NCBI GenBank assembly: GCA_019217005.1
Contig: JAHBNG010000005.1
Location: 202,111-266,110 of the forward strand
From: Chloroflexi bacterium TSY
GTDB taxonomy: Bacteria > Chloroflexota > Anaerolineae > Caldilineales > Caldilineaceae
Length of the DNA stretch: 64,000 nt
Direction of reading: 5' to 3'
Shown here piece by piece: positions 37,360 through 47,150 of this stretch. Below the pieces are notes generated by a model, which was not told the DNA's origin, made no database searches, and saw nothing but the letters and a program-made list of their open reading frames with translations. Each line of letters opens with the position of its first letter. The stretch's first letter is position 1. A program made the translations under genes and the position numbers.

Positions 37360-38858
37360 CTTTACTTTCTGGTAAAGGCTTGAGTGACAAAGGGCAAACC
37401 GAAAGGGGCGGAAAAAAGAATCCACCCTGAAAAAACGGGATAAAATGTAAAAATAGTGCTCGGCTAGTTTAAGCAGCGGCATTGAGGCGGCGATGAGCGA
37501 GAACGCCTTTAGGGAAATGGTGTGAAACCGAGGCCTTTTTCCGAAAGTCAGGGTCGAGTTGGTCGGGAGTTGGAAAAAGAGCACTCGAGAGAACGCGGCG
37601 CAGCCTGCCGGGAGTGGCTTGAGGCTCTCGATCCCAGTAGCCAGTCGGTATGGGAGGAAGAGAAGCGGCTAAATGGGAAAGAAGATTGCCAGCCAGCAGC
37701 CCCAGTTCAGGTAAGCGGAAGCAAGCCTCATCGGCATGAACAAATTGACGATGTAAGCCAATCATCTGCTTGGAAGCCAAGGGGGGATGTTCAACAGGCC
37801 AGCGCTCCAGATAGAAAAGATAAATGGTTTCAGCTTGTAAAGCCATGACGGTCGCCAGAACCAAAGGTGTGTGATAAGCAGGATCCTGAAAGACGTAAAT
37901 CGAATAGGTGCGGTTGGCTGTATCCACCTTGGTTGTCCTAGGGACGAGATTGTGCCATGCTTGATAGCGAATCAGGCGACCACTATAGACAAATTGACCA
38001 AACGAGTCTGGAGTTGTGGCCTCGAGTCGCTTTCCCTATAGCATCGAGAGAGCGGACGCACAATATCACCATATTCGGGTGGTCTGCCTTTTCCTTACGT
38101 TCGGGTAACTCATTGCGGCGCGCTGTGCAGTTAATCGCTTCCCGAAGGACAAATCGGTCGACGTCGCTTTCTAGCATTTCTCTGATTGTAAACCCGGCAT
38201 CGACCACCGCCACTTCGTCTGACTCCAGTGATTTCTTCGTCTCTTTCAGCAGCTTTTTCCGAAACTTACTTTCCTTTGTGCCTACCTCGCATCTCATGAT
38301 TGCCTTGAGCAGTGGCACTCGTTTCCCGCCTATCTCCCCCGAGCTTATCATCACTCCAAAGATGAGCGCGGGCAATGCCCGACGAGCCGTTGAGTTATAG
38401 AGTCGGTTCACTTTCCTTGCAGCTTCGGTCGCCAGAACCCTGTGATATCTATGCTTTTCACTCGGTATCCTTCTAACTTTTTGCCTCCCATTCCCTTTCC
38501 ACTCCACTTCTTCTTGCCACGATGAGAGCAGGCTTGCAATATCCCATGATCCATATCGAAAGCTCCACCAGCTTCGCCGGAGCTCCTCATCTTCAAACCC
38601 GCTTTCACTCAATCCACTATGGATTGCTCCTCGACTTTTCAGAAACGACCCATTCATCATCGCCCACATCAGACGCATTACATTTACGTTTGTTCCCACC
38701 GGCGTTACTTGCAATACATTCATCAGTACTGCTATAGTTATTTCTGGCGCGGTTAGCATTCCTTCCTCCTTTTTGGGTTCTCTACCTTTAGGATGAAACG
38801 CTAACCGCTTTTTGTCACATTTCTCACCTCATCTCTTTTCTTTTACCAGAAAGTAAAG
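37360..38858 (-). mobile_element. Insertion sequence, copy 3 (1499 bp, DDE type), inverted
   Basis: Same terminal repeats as copies 1 and 2. Flanks GTTCAT and TGGTAT do not match, so no target duplication. The left flank is a permease gene; the right flank is unrelated sequence before a ParB-like gene. This indicates a deletion, inversion or recombination using the element. Confidence 0.9.
37469..38759 (-). pseudogene. DDE transposase of copy 3, frameshifted
   Basis: N-terminal part is similar to copy 1. It has one G fewer in the GGAAAGGGGAATGG region, one A fewer before GGCAGACC, and one G fewer after GCTATA. The block GRPPEYGDIVRPLSR is out of frame and the protein is divided into at least three ORFs. 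It keeps the SKQMIGLHRQF segment and ends RRLNAAA. Inactive. Confidence 0.85.
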
Positions 38859-38952
38859 TGGTATAGGAATTTATAAAAGTCAGTCATATAGCGTCGCCAA
38901 TTCCTGGCTGATAGCTGATGGCTGCGGCGAAGCCGCTTTCTTGTGTTCTTCG

Positions 38953-39477
38953 CTACGCTGCCGGTGCCAGTTGCGGGCCTCCAGGTAGTCCAAATGAACC
39001 AGAGCTGTTGCTTTCGGAGTCGCGTTCTTGAACATGCCAGACCGTGACATGGGCGTCGATCTCTTTCTGGCCGTTTGCTTTGGCAACGGAGACACGATGG
39101 TGGCCATCGCGGATGAAGTAGACATCATCAATCTGCACAACTTCGATGGCTGGCAGAGCAACACCATTCTCGCAGGCCAGTGCGATGTTGATCCAGCGAC
39201 CTTCTGTGTGTCCTTTGAGCGGTAGGAAGTTGCGATTGAAGTCTTTACATCGTCCCTCACTGCCTTGTATTTGAGCAATTGGGACAACCTGTGTACCAGC
39301 ATATCGGCGAGCAATCACTGTACTCTGCTTCTCTATTTCGTGTAGATTTAGCAATTGATTGGGGCGACCGGTGATGTACGACCAGATCCGGCTTGCAAAG
39401 CCACGCTTGCGCAAACTTTCGTACCGACTTCTCGCTGCTATTCGTGATTCTGATGGTAACATTGAGGCAAATGCCAT
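38953..39477 (-). CDS. ParB-like N-terminal (sulfiredoxin-fold) domain protein
   Basis: 174 aa. VVPIAQIQGSEGRCKDFNRNFLPL and IEVVQIDDVYFIRDGHHRVSVAK form the ParB/sulfiredoxin-type nucleotide-binding core (GHHR motif). No DNA-binding or dimerisation domain as in true ParB partition proteins, so partition is unlikely. I have seen this form as an uncharacterised protein in Chloroflexota-type genomes. It is encoded next to a rearranged insertion sequence and its 3' neighbour is lost. No operon partner is visible. Confidence 0.78.
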   Translation of the reverse strand: MAFASMLPSESRIAARSRYESLRKRGFASRIWSYITGRPNQLLNLHEIEKQSTVIARRYAGTQVVPIAQIQGSEGRCKDFNRNFLPLKGHTEGRWINIALACENGVALPAIEVVQIDDVYFIRDGHHRVSVAKANGQKEIDAHVTVWHVQERDSESNSSGSFGLPGGPQLAPAA

Positions 39478-40019
39478 TTGATTCTCCCAAAGATTGTTTA
39501 TGTTTCGTCACACATTTGATGTGTGGATGTCCATATGTTAACACACAAGATACACATTTGTCAATATGTGATTTAAAATTCAACCTTAAAGATTTGCACT
39601 CAAAATACACTTTTTGTACACAAAAAGAGAGAATATGCTTTTCCTCAGCTGATTTATGGTAGAAATTTACATAATTTTGCGTTTATGTATCAACAATGTG
39701 TATTTTGAGGGTGTATTGAAGATTTTTCTCGAAGACGCAGTGTTCACAACCGAACTGACAAGACAAATCCGTATCGAATTCAATGGTGAATCAGAGGGTT
39801 TAATTGGGTGTTTTTGATTGCCAAAATCATCAGATACAGCTACAATACAAAGTAACATTTTTGCTCGTATAAACAATATTCTATTGAGCTGCCGCAAAGT
39901 ATATTCGGGTGTGTCCTAAAATCAGTAGACCGCAATCGTTAAGATTCTTCGCTTCACTCGAGAATGACACGATTGCGGTCTACTGAAAATGGGTTCACAC
40001 CCGATTTTATTGGAGCTGT
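39478..40019. other. AT-rich intergenic region, no gene
   Basis: Short ORFs here look random. The region holds an outer inverted repeat TCGGGTGTG (39905-39913) and CACACCCGA (39996-40004), whose loop has been invaded by a CAGTAG hairpin element. It probably contains the promoters of the divergent ParB-like and ABC exporter genes. Confidence 0.6.
39923..39985 (+). repeat. Short CAGTAG hairpin element with perfect duplication
   Basis: 63-bp palindrome, CAGTAGACCGCAATCG to CGATTGCGGTCTACTG, between AAAAT repeats (39918-39922, 39986-39990). This is the best-conserved copy of the short form. Confidence 0.92.
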
Positions 40020-41823
40020 ATGAAACCCTTTCGCATTCTTTTTCTCTTTGCTAGAAATTATACCGGTGTTCTCACAATTACAGTTGTTAGTATCTTGCTG
40101 CTCGTTGGCGTCCAGCTTCTTGTCCCTTGGATTATTCGTTCGATGATCGCGGCGTTGACAAATTTAGACGGTGAGGGACTGACACAAGAATTAATTACCC
40201 GCTTGGCGTTGCTTGCTTTGGCTGTCTATATTGCCAGGGGATTCTTGCAGTTTTTGCGTAGTTACATGGCGCATATTGCTGGGTGGGGCGTGGTGGCCGA
40301 AGCGCGACGATTAATCTATACCCATGTACAGCGACTCTCTTTGCGCTTTTATGAGGATAAGCAGACGGGTCAACTCATGTCGCGTGTCGTCAATGATACG
40401 GACAAATTTGAGCTATTGATTGCTCATGCCGTGCCCGATATCATGGCGAATATATTGACGCTCGTTGGTGTTACCTCTGTTCTGCTCTATCTCAATTGGA
40501 AGTTGGCATTGATCAGCATGGTGCCGATTCCGCTGATTATCCTCGGATTGAAGGCATTTTCGTATTATGTGCGGCCAGCATTTTTGAAAGAGCGCAAAGC
40601 ATTGGGTGAACTAAATGCAATTCTGGCCGACAATCTGTCTGGGATTCGTGAGATCAAGATCTTCACGCGCGAACAGACTGAAAACCAGCGCATGAACAAG
40701 CGGATAGTCGATTATCGAGATTCAACTCTCCATGCACTCAAGATGCTGGCAATTTTTCGGCCCTTTATCGAATTTACCTCGTCTCTCGGGACCATTGCCG
40801 TCATTTATTTTGGTGGATGGTTGATTTTGAATGAGACTTTGTCAATTGAAGATCTTGTGGCCTTCTTTCTCTATCTAGAGCTCTTCTATCAACCTTTGCA
40901 TCATTTGAGTGATGCTTGGGAAAAGATTCAGGAGGCGCTGGCTGCTTCGGATCGGGTGGGAGACCTGCTGAATGTCTTGCCCGAAATCCAGGATGCCCCT
41001 TATGCAATAACGCTTCAGACGCGGGCCGCAGGTGCATTGCAATTGAAGAATGTTCATTTTGGTTATTTAGAAAATGAGCCTGTCTTGGAAAAGATCAATC
41101 TTGACATCCCTGCGCAGGCGACAGTGGCACTTATTGGGCCAACTGGTGTTGGCAAAACGACTCTGGTCAGTTTGATTCCACGTTTTTATGATGTGTGGGA
41201 GGGGTCGATCAGGCTGGATGGAACCGATATTCGGGATGTTTCCGTCCAAAGCCTCCGCCAACAGATCAGCATGGTGCTGCAAGATGTCTTTCTCTTTCAC
41301 GGCACGCGAGAATATTCTTTTTGGTCGTGCCTATGCATCAGAAGAAGAGATGATTGAAGCGGCGAAGATTGCCAATGCCCATGATTTTATTCTGGATTTG
41401 CCGAACGGATACGATACGTTGATCGGTGAACGAGGTGTTAAGCTCTCCGGTGGTCAAAAACAGCGCCTTTCCATTGCGCGCTCAGTTCTCAAGGATGCCC
41501 CCATTTTGATTCTGGATGAGGCAACATCGTCTGTCGATATAGAAACTGAATTGTTGATTCAAGAAGCATTACAACGCCTGATGATTGGACGTACAACGCT
41601 TATTATCGCTCACCGCCTCTCTACGGTCTGTAATGCAGATCTGATTGTTGTGATGAAGGACAATCGTATTATTGAGATGGGGAATCATGAGCAACTCGTG
41701 GCGCAAAATGGATTCTATTGGCATTTGACTCATATCCAGAAACAAAGTCTATTAGAGTTGAATGATTTTGAACATCACCTGGATACACCAATGCACGAGC
41801 AGCGGTTGGTGCCTCATGCTTAA
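40020..41823 (+). pseudogene. ABC exporter (MsbA/LmrA-type), frameshift in nucleotide-binding domain
   Basis: About 600 aa. The N-terminal ABC transmembrane type 1 domain has about six helices; FYEDKQTGQLMSRVVNDTDKFE is a typical coupling segment. The nucleotide-binding domain has Walker A GPTGVGKTT, signature [14 protein letters not shown], Walker [13 protein letters not shown] and H-loop IIAHRLSTV. The frame breaks near 41302, where FLFHGT[V]RENILFGR should be read; one base (or four, removing Val) is missing. Upstream and downstream ORFs overlap. If the shift is real the product is dead, because the signature and Walker B are lost. The 3' end overlaps the next gene by 8 bases. Confidence 0.88.
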
Positions 41824-44275
41824 GCAACTCACAATATTGTCCAGTAGCCGATTGATGTTGCTTTTTGCCCTGACACTTTTGTTGGTCAGTTTGCTCTTTT
41901 TCTCGCGAACAATCTTTGGTTTTCCTCTAAGTCAAGATCTGCTGACTGGTCGCATTCTTCTCTGGCATAGTCTGACTGGAGACGAAGTCGATGCATTGCA
42001 CGATATTGTCGATACGTTTCATGATTTGAACCCCCGCATCGGTGTTCAGTTAACATATATTGAACAGTCAGAGTTACGCGAACGCTTCCCGACTGCGTCC
42101 GATTCTGGTCTGGGACCTGATCTCTTTATTGGTCCAAGTGACTGGATTCTTCCATTGGCCCAGAGTCAGCTAATCCGAAAAATTGCAAATGGTCAAGAGC
42201 AGATTACAGGCGATGAGCAAAGCGACGACAGACGGCGCTATATTGAATGGGAAGACAATTCGATTCTGACACAAGAGGTTTTAGACCGTTACTCGCATAC
42301 CACACTTGACAGCGTCTTCTATGAAGATGGAATATATGCGCTCCCTCTCTGGTTAAATCTGCAAGGACTCTATCGTAATAGACGATTAACCCGTGGCGCT
42401 GTGCCGACCCTCGATGCGTTGCTTCAGGAAGCAGAGCGCGGTCGGCTTGTTTTGATCAGCACAGGGTTTCGAGATGCTTTTTGGGGTGTGCAAACATTTG
42501 GTGGGACTCTGTTAGATGCAGAGGGCCAAGTTGTGTTGGATCGGGGCGGATTTGCGAATTGGTTGAATTGGTTGAAAAATGCGAATGATGCCCGTGGAAT
42601 GATCTTGGATACCAATCGTCGTTTGCTTCAGGAGCGATTCCAAGAGGGAGAAGCAGCCTATTATGTTGGATACGCCTCAGAATTCCGTGAGATTCAGGAG
42701 GCTGTCGGCGGCAATGTGATCGACGTAACGCTACTTCCCGCTGGTCCGACGGGGATTGCAGGACCATTTATGACGACAGATGGACTCTTTTTCAACACTG
42801 CATCCACTCCTAAACAACAAGAGATTGCTCTCAAGTTGGCTCTCTTTGTGACAAATGCAGAGCAGAGTGCGAATCTAATGCGCTGGACAGGTCGTGTGCC
42901 TGCAAATACGCAAACGCGAATCAACCAACGGCTTCATCCAACGATTGCTAGCTTTGCCGCCCAGGCACGAACCGCCATCGCAATCCGCAATAGCACAGAA
43001 TATCAGTCCATTTTGGCGCTTGGTGAGCAGGCGTACCGCCAAGTATTGGAGGATGGGGTTGCACCAGGTGAGGCAGCAGTGAAAGTCACTCGGAAGATGA
43101 ACCAAGCGATCAATCGCGAAGATAGTATTTATCTTGCCGATACACCATTGGAACAGTGTGTAGGAGTTGGAACGGTTACCCTCTGGGATCTAGCTGACGA
43201 AACACATGGCGCAATTTTAGACGAAATTATCCGACAATTTCATATTCGTTGTCCAACCATTATTGTAAAACGACGAACTGTTACAGCAGATGAAGTACGC
43301 GACCGGTTTCGGGTTGCGAGAGGGTATGGTGGACCAGTGGATCTGTTGCTGGCACCTCATACATTTATTCCTCTGTTGGTTGAGCAAGGTACGATTCGCG
43401 ATGTAACCAATCTTGTCGATGCTGACATGTTACAACAATATCTGCCAAAGGCCCTAGATGCCCTACGCCATGGCGACCGACTGTATGGAATTCCAGAGTC
43501 AATCGATACGTTTGTCTTATACTTTAATAAAGAGTTTGTAAATGATCCTGTCCGTACACTGGATGAATTACTCAATACGTCAACTGCCACGACTGGTGCT
43601 GCCTTGCATACTGGATTTGAACACATTGTATGGACAATGCCTGGATTTACCGGTGCTCTGGATGAGATTGATCTGGAGCATCCGCGCCTTGCTCGCAATT
43701 TGGTCGATTGGCTTCAATGGCTGCGCAATATTCAAGGCAAATCTGAGTTTGTCTTGGCCCAAAATGATCGAATGCTGCGCGAACAGTTTAGTCAAGGCAA
43801 AACGGCTTATTACATTGGAGGTATGGATGGACTCAAGCAACTTCAGGATAGTTTAGGAGAGAATCTAGGTGTGACAACCTTGCCAGCTGGTCCAGAGGGG
43901 GAAGGAAGTCCACTTCTGGATGTATATGGGATCATGTTCAATGGCCAGATTCGCAATGAACAGGCTTTGGTGGCGCTGGAGTTTGTTCTCTATGCCACAG
44001 GCGAGGTGGGGCAACAATATCTCTTGAGCAATCGCGAGCTTGTGCCGGCCAATGTAACAGTTGAGACCGATTCGATGGTGAGTGCCTTTATTACCCAAGC
44101 GCAAGGGGCAACAATCAGTTCACAGACCATTGTGTTTGACGATCTTCGTCGCATTGGAATGGAGGCATTGCGTTTGGTGTTAGAAGAAAACATCGAACCG
44201 CTTCAGGCTGTAATTTCGGCTACAAAAACAATCTCGACGACCTCTATTGTGGTTGAGAATCTAGACAATCAGTAG
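41816..44275 (+). CDS. Membrane-anchored tandem (duplicated) extracellular solute-binding protein
   Basis: 819 aa from ATG 41816, which overlaps the exporter gene's stop. One N-terminal transmembrane or signal segment ([17 protein letters not shown]) without a lipobox Cys. Then two related family 1 solute-binding domains. Domain 1 (about 45-450) has [20 protein letters not shown] and [19 protein letters not shown] then LLPAGPTG. Domain 2 (about 460-810) has [20 protein letters not shown] and [19 protein letters not shown] then TLPAGPEG. The same motifs recur in the same order, so this is an internal duplication. Ligand unknown. Its coupling to an exporter-type ABC gene is unusual. The stop codon is part of the inserted CAGTAG element. 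Confidence 0.85.
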   Translation: MLKQLTILSSSRLMLLFALTLLLVSLLFFSRTIFGFPLSQDLLTGRILLWHSLTGDEVDALHDIVDTFHDLNPRIGVQLTYIEQSELRERFPTASDSGLGPDLFIGPSDWILPLAQSQLIRKIANGQEQITGDEQSDDRRRYIEWEDNSILTQEVLDRYSHTTLDSVFYEDGIYALPLWLNLQGLYRNRRLTRGAVPTLDALLQEAERGRLVLISTGFRDAFWGVQTFGGTLLDAEGQVVLDRGGFANWLNWLKNANDARGMILDTNRRLLQERFQEGEAAYYVGYASEFREIQEAVGGNVIDVTLLPAGPTGIAGPFMTTDGLFFNTASTPKQQEIALKLALFVTNAEQSANLMRWTGRVPANTQTRINQRLHPTIASFAAQARTAIAIRNSTEYQSILALGEQAYRQVLEDGVAPGEAAVKVTRKMNQAINREDSIYLADTPLEQCVGVGTVTLWDLADETHGAILDEIIRQFHIRCPTIIVKRRTVTADEVRDRFRVARGYGGPVDLLLAPHTFIPLLVEQGTIRDVTNLVDADMLQQYLPKALDALRHGDRLYGIPESIDTFVLYFNKEFVNDPVRTLDELLNTSTATTGAALHTGFEHIVWTMPGFTGALDEIDLEHPRLARNLVDWLQWLRNIQGKSEFVLAQNDRMLREQFSQGKTAYYIGGMDGLKQLQDSLGENLGVTTLPAGPEGEGSPLLDVYGIMFNGQIRNEQALVALEFVLYATGEVGQQYLLSNRELVPANVTVETDSMVSAFITQAQGATISSQTIVFDDLRRIGMEALRLVLEENIEPLQAVISATKTISTTSIVVENLDNQ

Positions 44276-44331
44276 ACTGTAATCGTTGGATTCTTTGCTT
44301 CACTCGAGAACGACACGATTGCGGTTTACTA
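44270..44331 (+). repeat. Short CAGTAG hairpin element
   Basis: 62-bp palindrome CAGTAGACTGTAATCG to CGATTGCGGTTTACTA, flanked by ACAAT/ATAAT (4 of 5). Its first six bases encode Gln-stop for the tandem binding-protein gene. Confidence 0.85.
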
Positions 44332-44340
44332 ATAATAGAC

Positions 44341-44452
44341 ATTATAGGGATTGAAATAGGACACGGATTTTCAGGATAAACACGGATTATCTCGGGGTAA
44401 ATCCGTAAAATCTGTGTTCATCCGTGTCCTATATTCTGAATCCTTATAATCT
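44341..44452. repeat. 112-bp nested inverted repeat
   Basis: Outer arms ATTATAGGGATT/AATCCTTATAAT and inner arms ATAGGACACGGAT/ATCCGTGTCCTAT. It lies between the binding-protein gene and the MscS gene. It could act as a terminator or be another MITE; no clear duplication. Confidence 0.7.
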
Positions 44453-44488
44453 CTAATAATTCACGATGAACTTGATACAAATCATTTT

Positions 44489-45919
44489 ATGTTCGTAGAA
44501 GATCCGCGCGTCCAGGCGATTTGGAAGCAAATTATCACAGTGCTCGTCTTGCTGGAGCGCCCAGTTGTCCAGCGACAGTTGGCTGCTTTTGCGCTTGTGA
44601 TTATCGCATCTTGGTTGCTCTCCGAGTGGTTGCAACGAAGTTTAAATCGGCTTCTTGATGCTGAAAATCGACATCATCGGTTAACGCCTTTACGCGCGCT
44701 TTTGTTGCGCGCTTTAACCGGCGTCGAATATACCTTTTTTCCATTTATCGGGCTGGCTTTAGGCGAACTGCTGATTGGCTTTTTCCAGTCAAGAGGATGG
44801 CGGTTTGGGCTGATTGGTCAATTGATGCCTCTGTTTTGGCTGCTGCTGGCCTATCGCTTGCTTACCGGTATTGTGTATACATTTTTAGTTGAGGAACGTG
44901 CCTATGTCTATAAGCGGCGCTTTGTCCGTCCCCTCTTCCTGATTCTTGTCATCTTAAGTTTTGTTTATAACTTTGCTGCTTCACTTTCACTCGGTGATAT
45001 TGAGATCGCAACATTCCAGGGCGTGGTGGTCACAACCGCCTCGCTCCTGACGGCACTGTTGCTGCTCTATATTTTCTTCACGCTAGCTTGGTTGCTACAC
45101 AATGTGCTGAATCGCTTCTTAAAGCGTGATGATGCGACCGATCGCGGCATGGCCGATACGATTATTTCGATCTGTTATTATGCCGTATTGGCCCTTGGTA
45201 TGTTGACAGCCGTAAGCGCACTGGGTTTTGATCTTTCCTCATTAGCCATTATTGTCGGTGGCATTTCCGTCGGCATCGGCTTTGGTCTTCAGGATCTCGT
45301 CAATAATTTCGTAAGTGGTGTTTTGCTGTTGTTTGAACGCACTGTCCGTCCGGGTGACGTGATCGAGGTTGGTGGGCAGCGTGGTGTCGTAGAGAGGTTA
45401 CGGATACGCTCCACGATGTTGCGTACGATTGATAACATTGAGCTGATTGTCCCGAACAAAAACCTTCTGGCCTCAGCTGTTTCAACCTATACACAATCGG
45501 ACCGCATCATCCGACGCGTGATTCCGGTTGGTGTGAGTTACGAAAGCGATCCCGGTTTGGTGCGTCAATTGCTTTTAGATGTTGCGGCAAAACATGGCAA
45601 AGTCTTGAAGAAACCTGCCCCCACCGTCTACTTTACAGAGTTCGGTCCGTCTAGCCTCGATTTCCAACTCGCTGTCTTTATTGGAGAACCGACAATCGAG
45701 CCGCGAGTTCTGAGTGATTTACGCTTCATGATATGGACCACGTTTCAGAAACACAATATTGAGATTCCCTATCCACAGCAGGATCTGCACGTACGCAATG
45801 TCCCGTCATGGTCATCCATGTTGCCATTGAACAGCCATGATGGTCACCCTGATCAGATACCCAATGACGAAATGGAAAAACGGAAAACAGGGGAAAGAAT
45901 CGCTGACAAATTACCTTAA
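44489..45919 (+). CDS. Mechanosensitive ion channel family protein (MscS-type)
   Basis: 476 aa. About five or six hydrophobic N-terminal segments, then the pore-lining helix and beta domain: LAIIVGGISVGIGFGLQDLVNNFVSG (Gly-rich TM3), FERTVRPGDVIEVGGQRGVVERLRIRSTML, and IVPNKNLLASAVSTYT. The C-terminal cage (VIPVGVSYESDPGLVRQLLL to EIPYPQQDLHVR) is complete. It should gate on membrane tension to release solutes on osmotic downshock. Longer than E. coli MscS because of extra N-terminal helices. No clear ribosome site. Confidence 0.92.
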   Translation: MFVEDPRVQAIWKQIITVLVLLERPVVQRQLAAFALVIIASWLLSEWLQRSLNRLLDAENRHHRLTPLRALLLRALTGVEYTFFPFIGLALGELLIGFFQSRGWRFGLIGQLMPLFWLLLAYRLLTGIVYTFLVEERAYVYKRRFVRPLFLILVILSFVYNFAASLSLGDIEIATFQGVVVTTASLLTALLLLYIFFTLAWLLHNVLNRFLKRDDATDRGMADTIISICYYAVLALGMLTAVSALGFDLSSLAIIVGGISVGIGFGLQDLVNNFVSGVLLLFERTVRPGDVIEVGGQRGVVERLRIRSTMLRTIDNIELIVPNKNLLASAVSTYTQSDRIIRRVIPVGVSYESDPGLVRQLLLDVAAKHGKVLKKPAPTVYFTEFGPSSLDFQLAVFIGEPTIEPRVLSDLRFMIWTTFQKHNIEIPYPQQDLHVRNVPSWSSMLPLNSHDGHPDQIPNDEMEKRKTGERIADKLP

Positions 45920-45944
45920 ACAAGTATACTTAATATTTCATTGA

Positions 45945-47150
45945 ATGGATGACGAACACATGAATATAGAAATCACAAACCAGGATGCAATCGAAAGCAA
46001 TTCGGTTCACCAACTGCACAGATCGTCGTCATCGCACTCAAACATTGCACTCAATTCAGATCGTGGGCAATCTCAAGAACAGCATCAAGAACGCGCTCAA
46101 CAATTTCAAGGAAGATGGGAATTGCGTTGGCATCCACTTCGCGAAGAATGGGTTGTCATGGCTGCTCATCGCCAAAACCGCCCGTGGCGTGGCGATACAA
46201 TAACCGACAAAACCGATCATTTGCCATCCTATGACCCAACTTGTTATCTTTGTCCCGGTAATGAGCGCGTGAGTGGCGAACGGAACCCAGACTATACAAC
46301 AACTCATGTCTTTGACAATGACCATCCTGCGATTGGTCTTTATGCGCCGACAGAATTGGAGCCACCACCCGGTATCTATCGCAATCGCCCTGCGACAGGC
46401 ATTGCCCGTGTGGTCTGCTATACACCGAAGCACAATCAAACGTTGGCCGAGGTCGACCCAGTTGCTGTGGAAAACTTAATCAGCACTTGGCAAAGAGAAA
46501 CAGTTCAATTGAGTAAAGTTCCTGAAATCCAACAGGTCACTATTTTTGAGAATAAAGGAGAAGTTTGTGGGGTGTCAAACCCTCATGCCCACGGACAGAT
46601 CTATGCCACAAATTTTATTTTTGATAAGTTGAATATAGAGATCGAGGCGAGCCGTCGCCATCAAATAGAGACAGGCAATCTACTTTTCCAGGATATTCTC
46701 TCGAGTGAACAGATTGATGGTCAGCGTATTCTCTATGAGAATGAAACCGCGGTTGCCTTTATTCCCTACTTTGCTCGTTATGCGTACGAAGTCTATCTGG
46801 CACCAAAAGCATCTCACCCCTACGTGTCAAATTTAAGCGATACTGAGGCGGCAGATTTGGCCGATGCTCTGCAGAAAGTTACCATTAAGTTCGATAATTT
46901 GTGGCAGATATCATTCCCGTATATGATGATGTTACACCAAGCGCCTACGAACAACAGCGACTACGGCTTTTTCCACTTTCATATCGAATTCTACCCTCCT
47001 TTGCGCAGACCCAATCTGCTCAAATATTTGGGTAGCCCAGAAACTGGTGGTGGAAATTTTCTGAGTGATACTGTGCCCAGTGAGAAGGCGGCTGAGCTGC
47101 GAGAATTGTCGACGGTTCATTATAAGAAGGTGAATGATGACACACAATAA
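45945..47150 (+). CDS. galT: Galactose-1-phosphate uridylyltransferase
   Basis: Transfers UMP between UDP-glucose and galactose 1-phosphate in the Leloir pathway. [10 protein letters not shown] (residues ~210-220) carries the uridylylated His. [13 protein letters not shown] gives the first zinc Cys pair, and [14 protein letters not shown] leads to the active site. The C-terminal half has the second histidine-triad-like domain ([26 protein letters not shown]). 401 aa, with an N-terminal tail of ~50 poorly conserved residues; ATG 45960 is an alternative start. It overlaps the sugar kinase gene by 17 bases, so the two are co-expressed. Confidence 0.92.
   Translation: MDDEHMNIEITNQDAIESNSVHQLHRSSSSHSNIALNSDRGQSQEQHQERAQQFQGRWELRWHPLREEWVVMAAHRQNRPWRGDTITDKTDHLPSYDPTCYLCPGNERVSGERNPDYTTTHVFDNDHPAIGLYAPTELEPPPGIYRNRPATGIARVVCYTPKHNQTLAEVDPVAVENLISTWQRETVQLSKVPEIQQVTIFENKGEVCGVSNPHAHGQIYATNFIFDKLNIEIEASRRHQIETGNLLFQDILSSEQIDGQRILYENETAVAFIPYFARYAYEVYLAPKASHPYVSNLSDTEAADLADALQKVTIKFDNLWQISFPYMMMLHQAPTNNSDYGFFHFHIEFYPPLRRPNLLKYLGSPETGGGNFLSDTVPSEKAAELRELSTVHYKKVNDDTQ

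Noticed and set aside
38953..39477. ParB-like protein considered as a plasmid partition gene
   Set aside because: There is no ParA partner, no DNA-binding domain and no parS-like repeats nearby.
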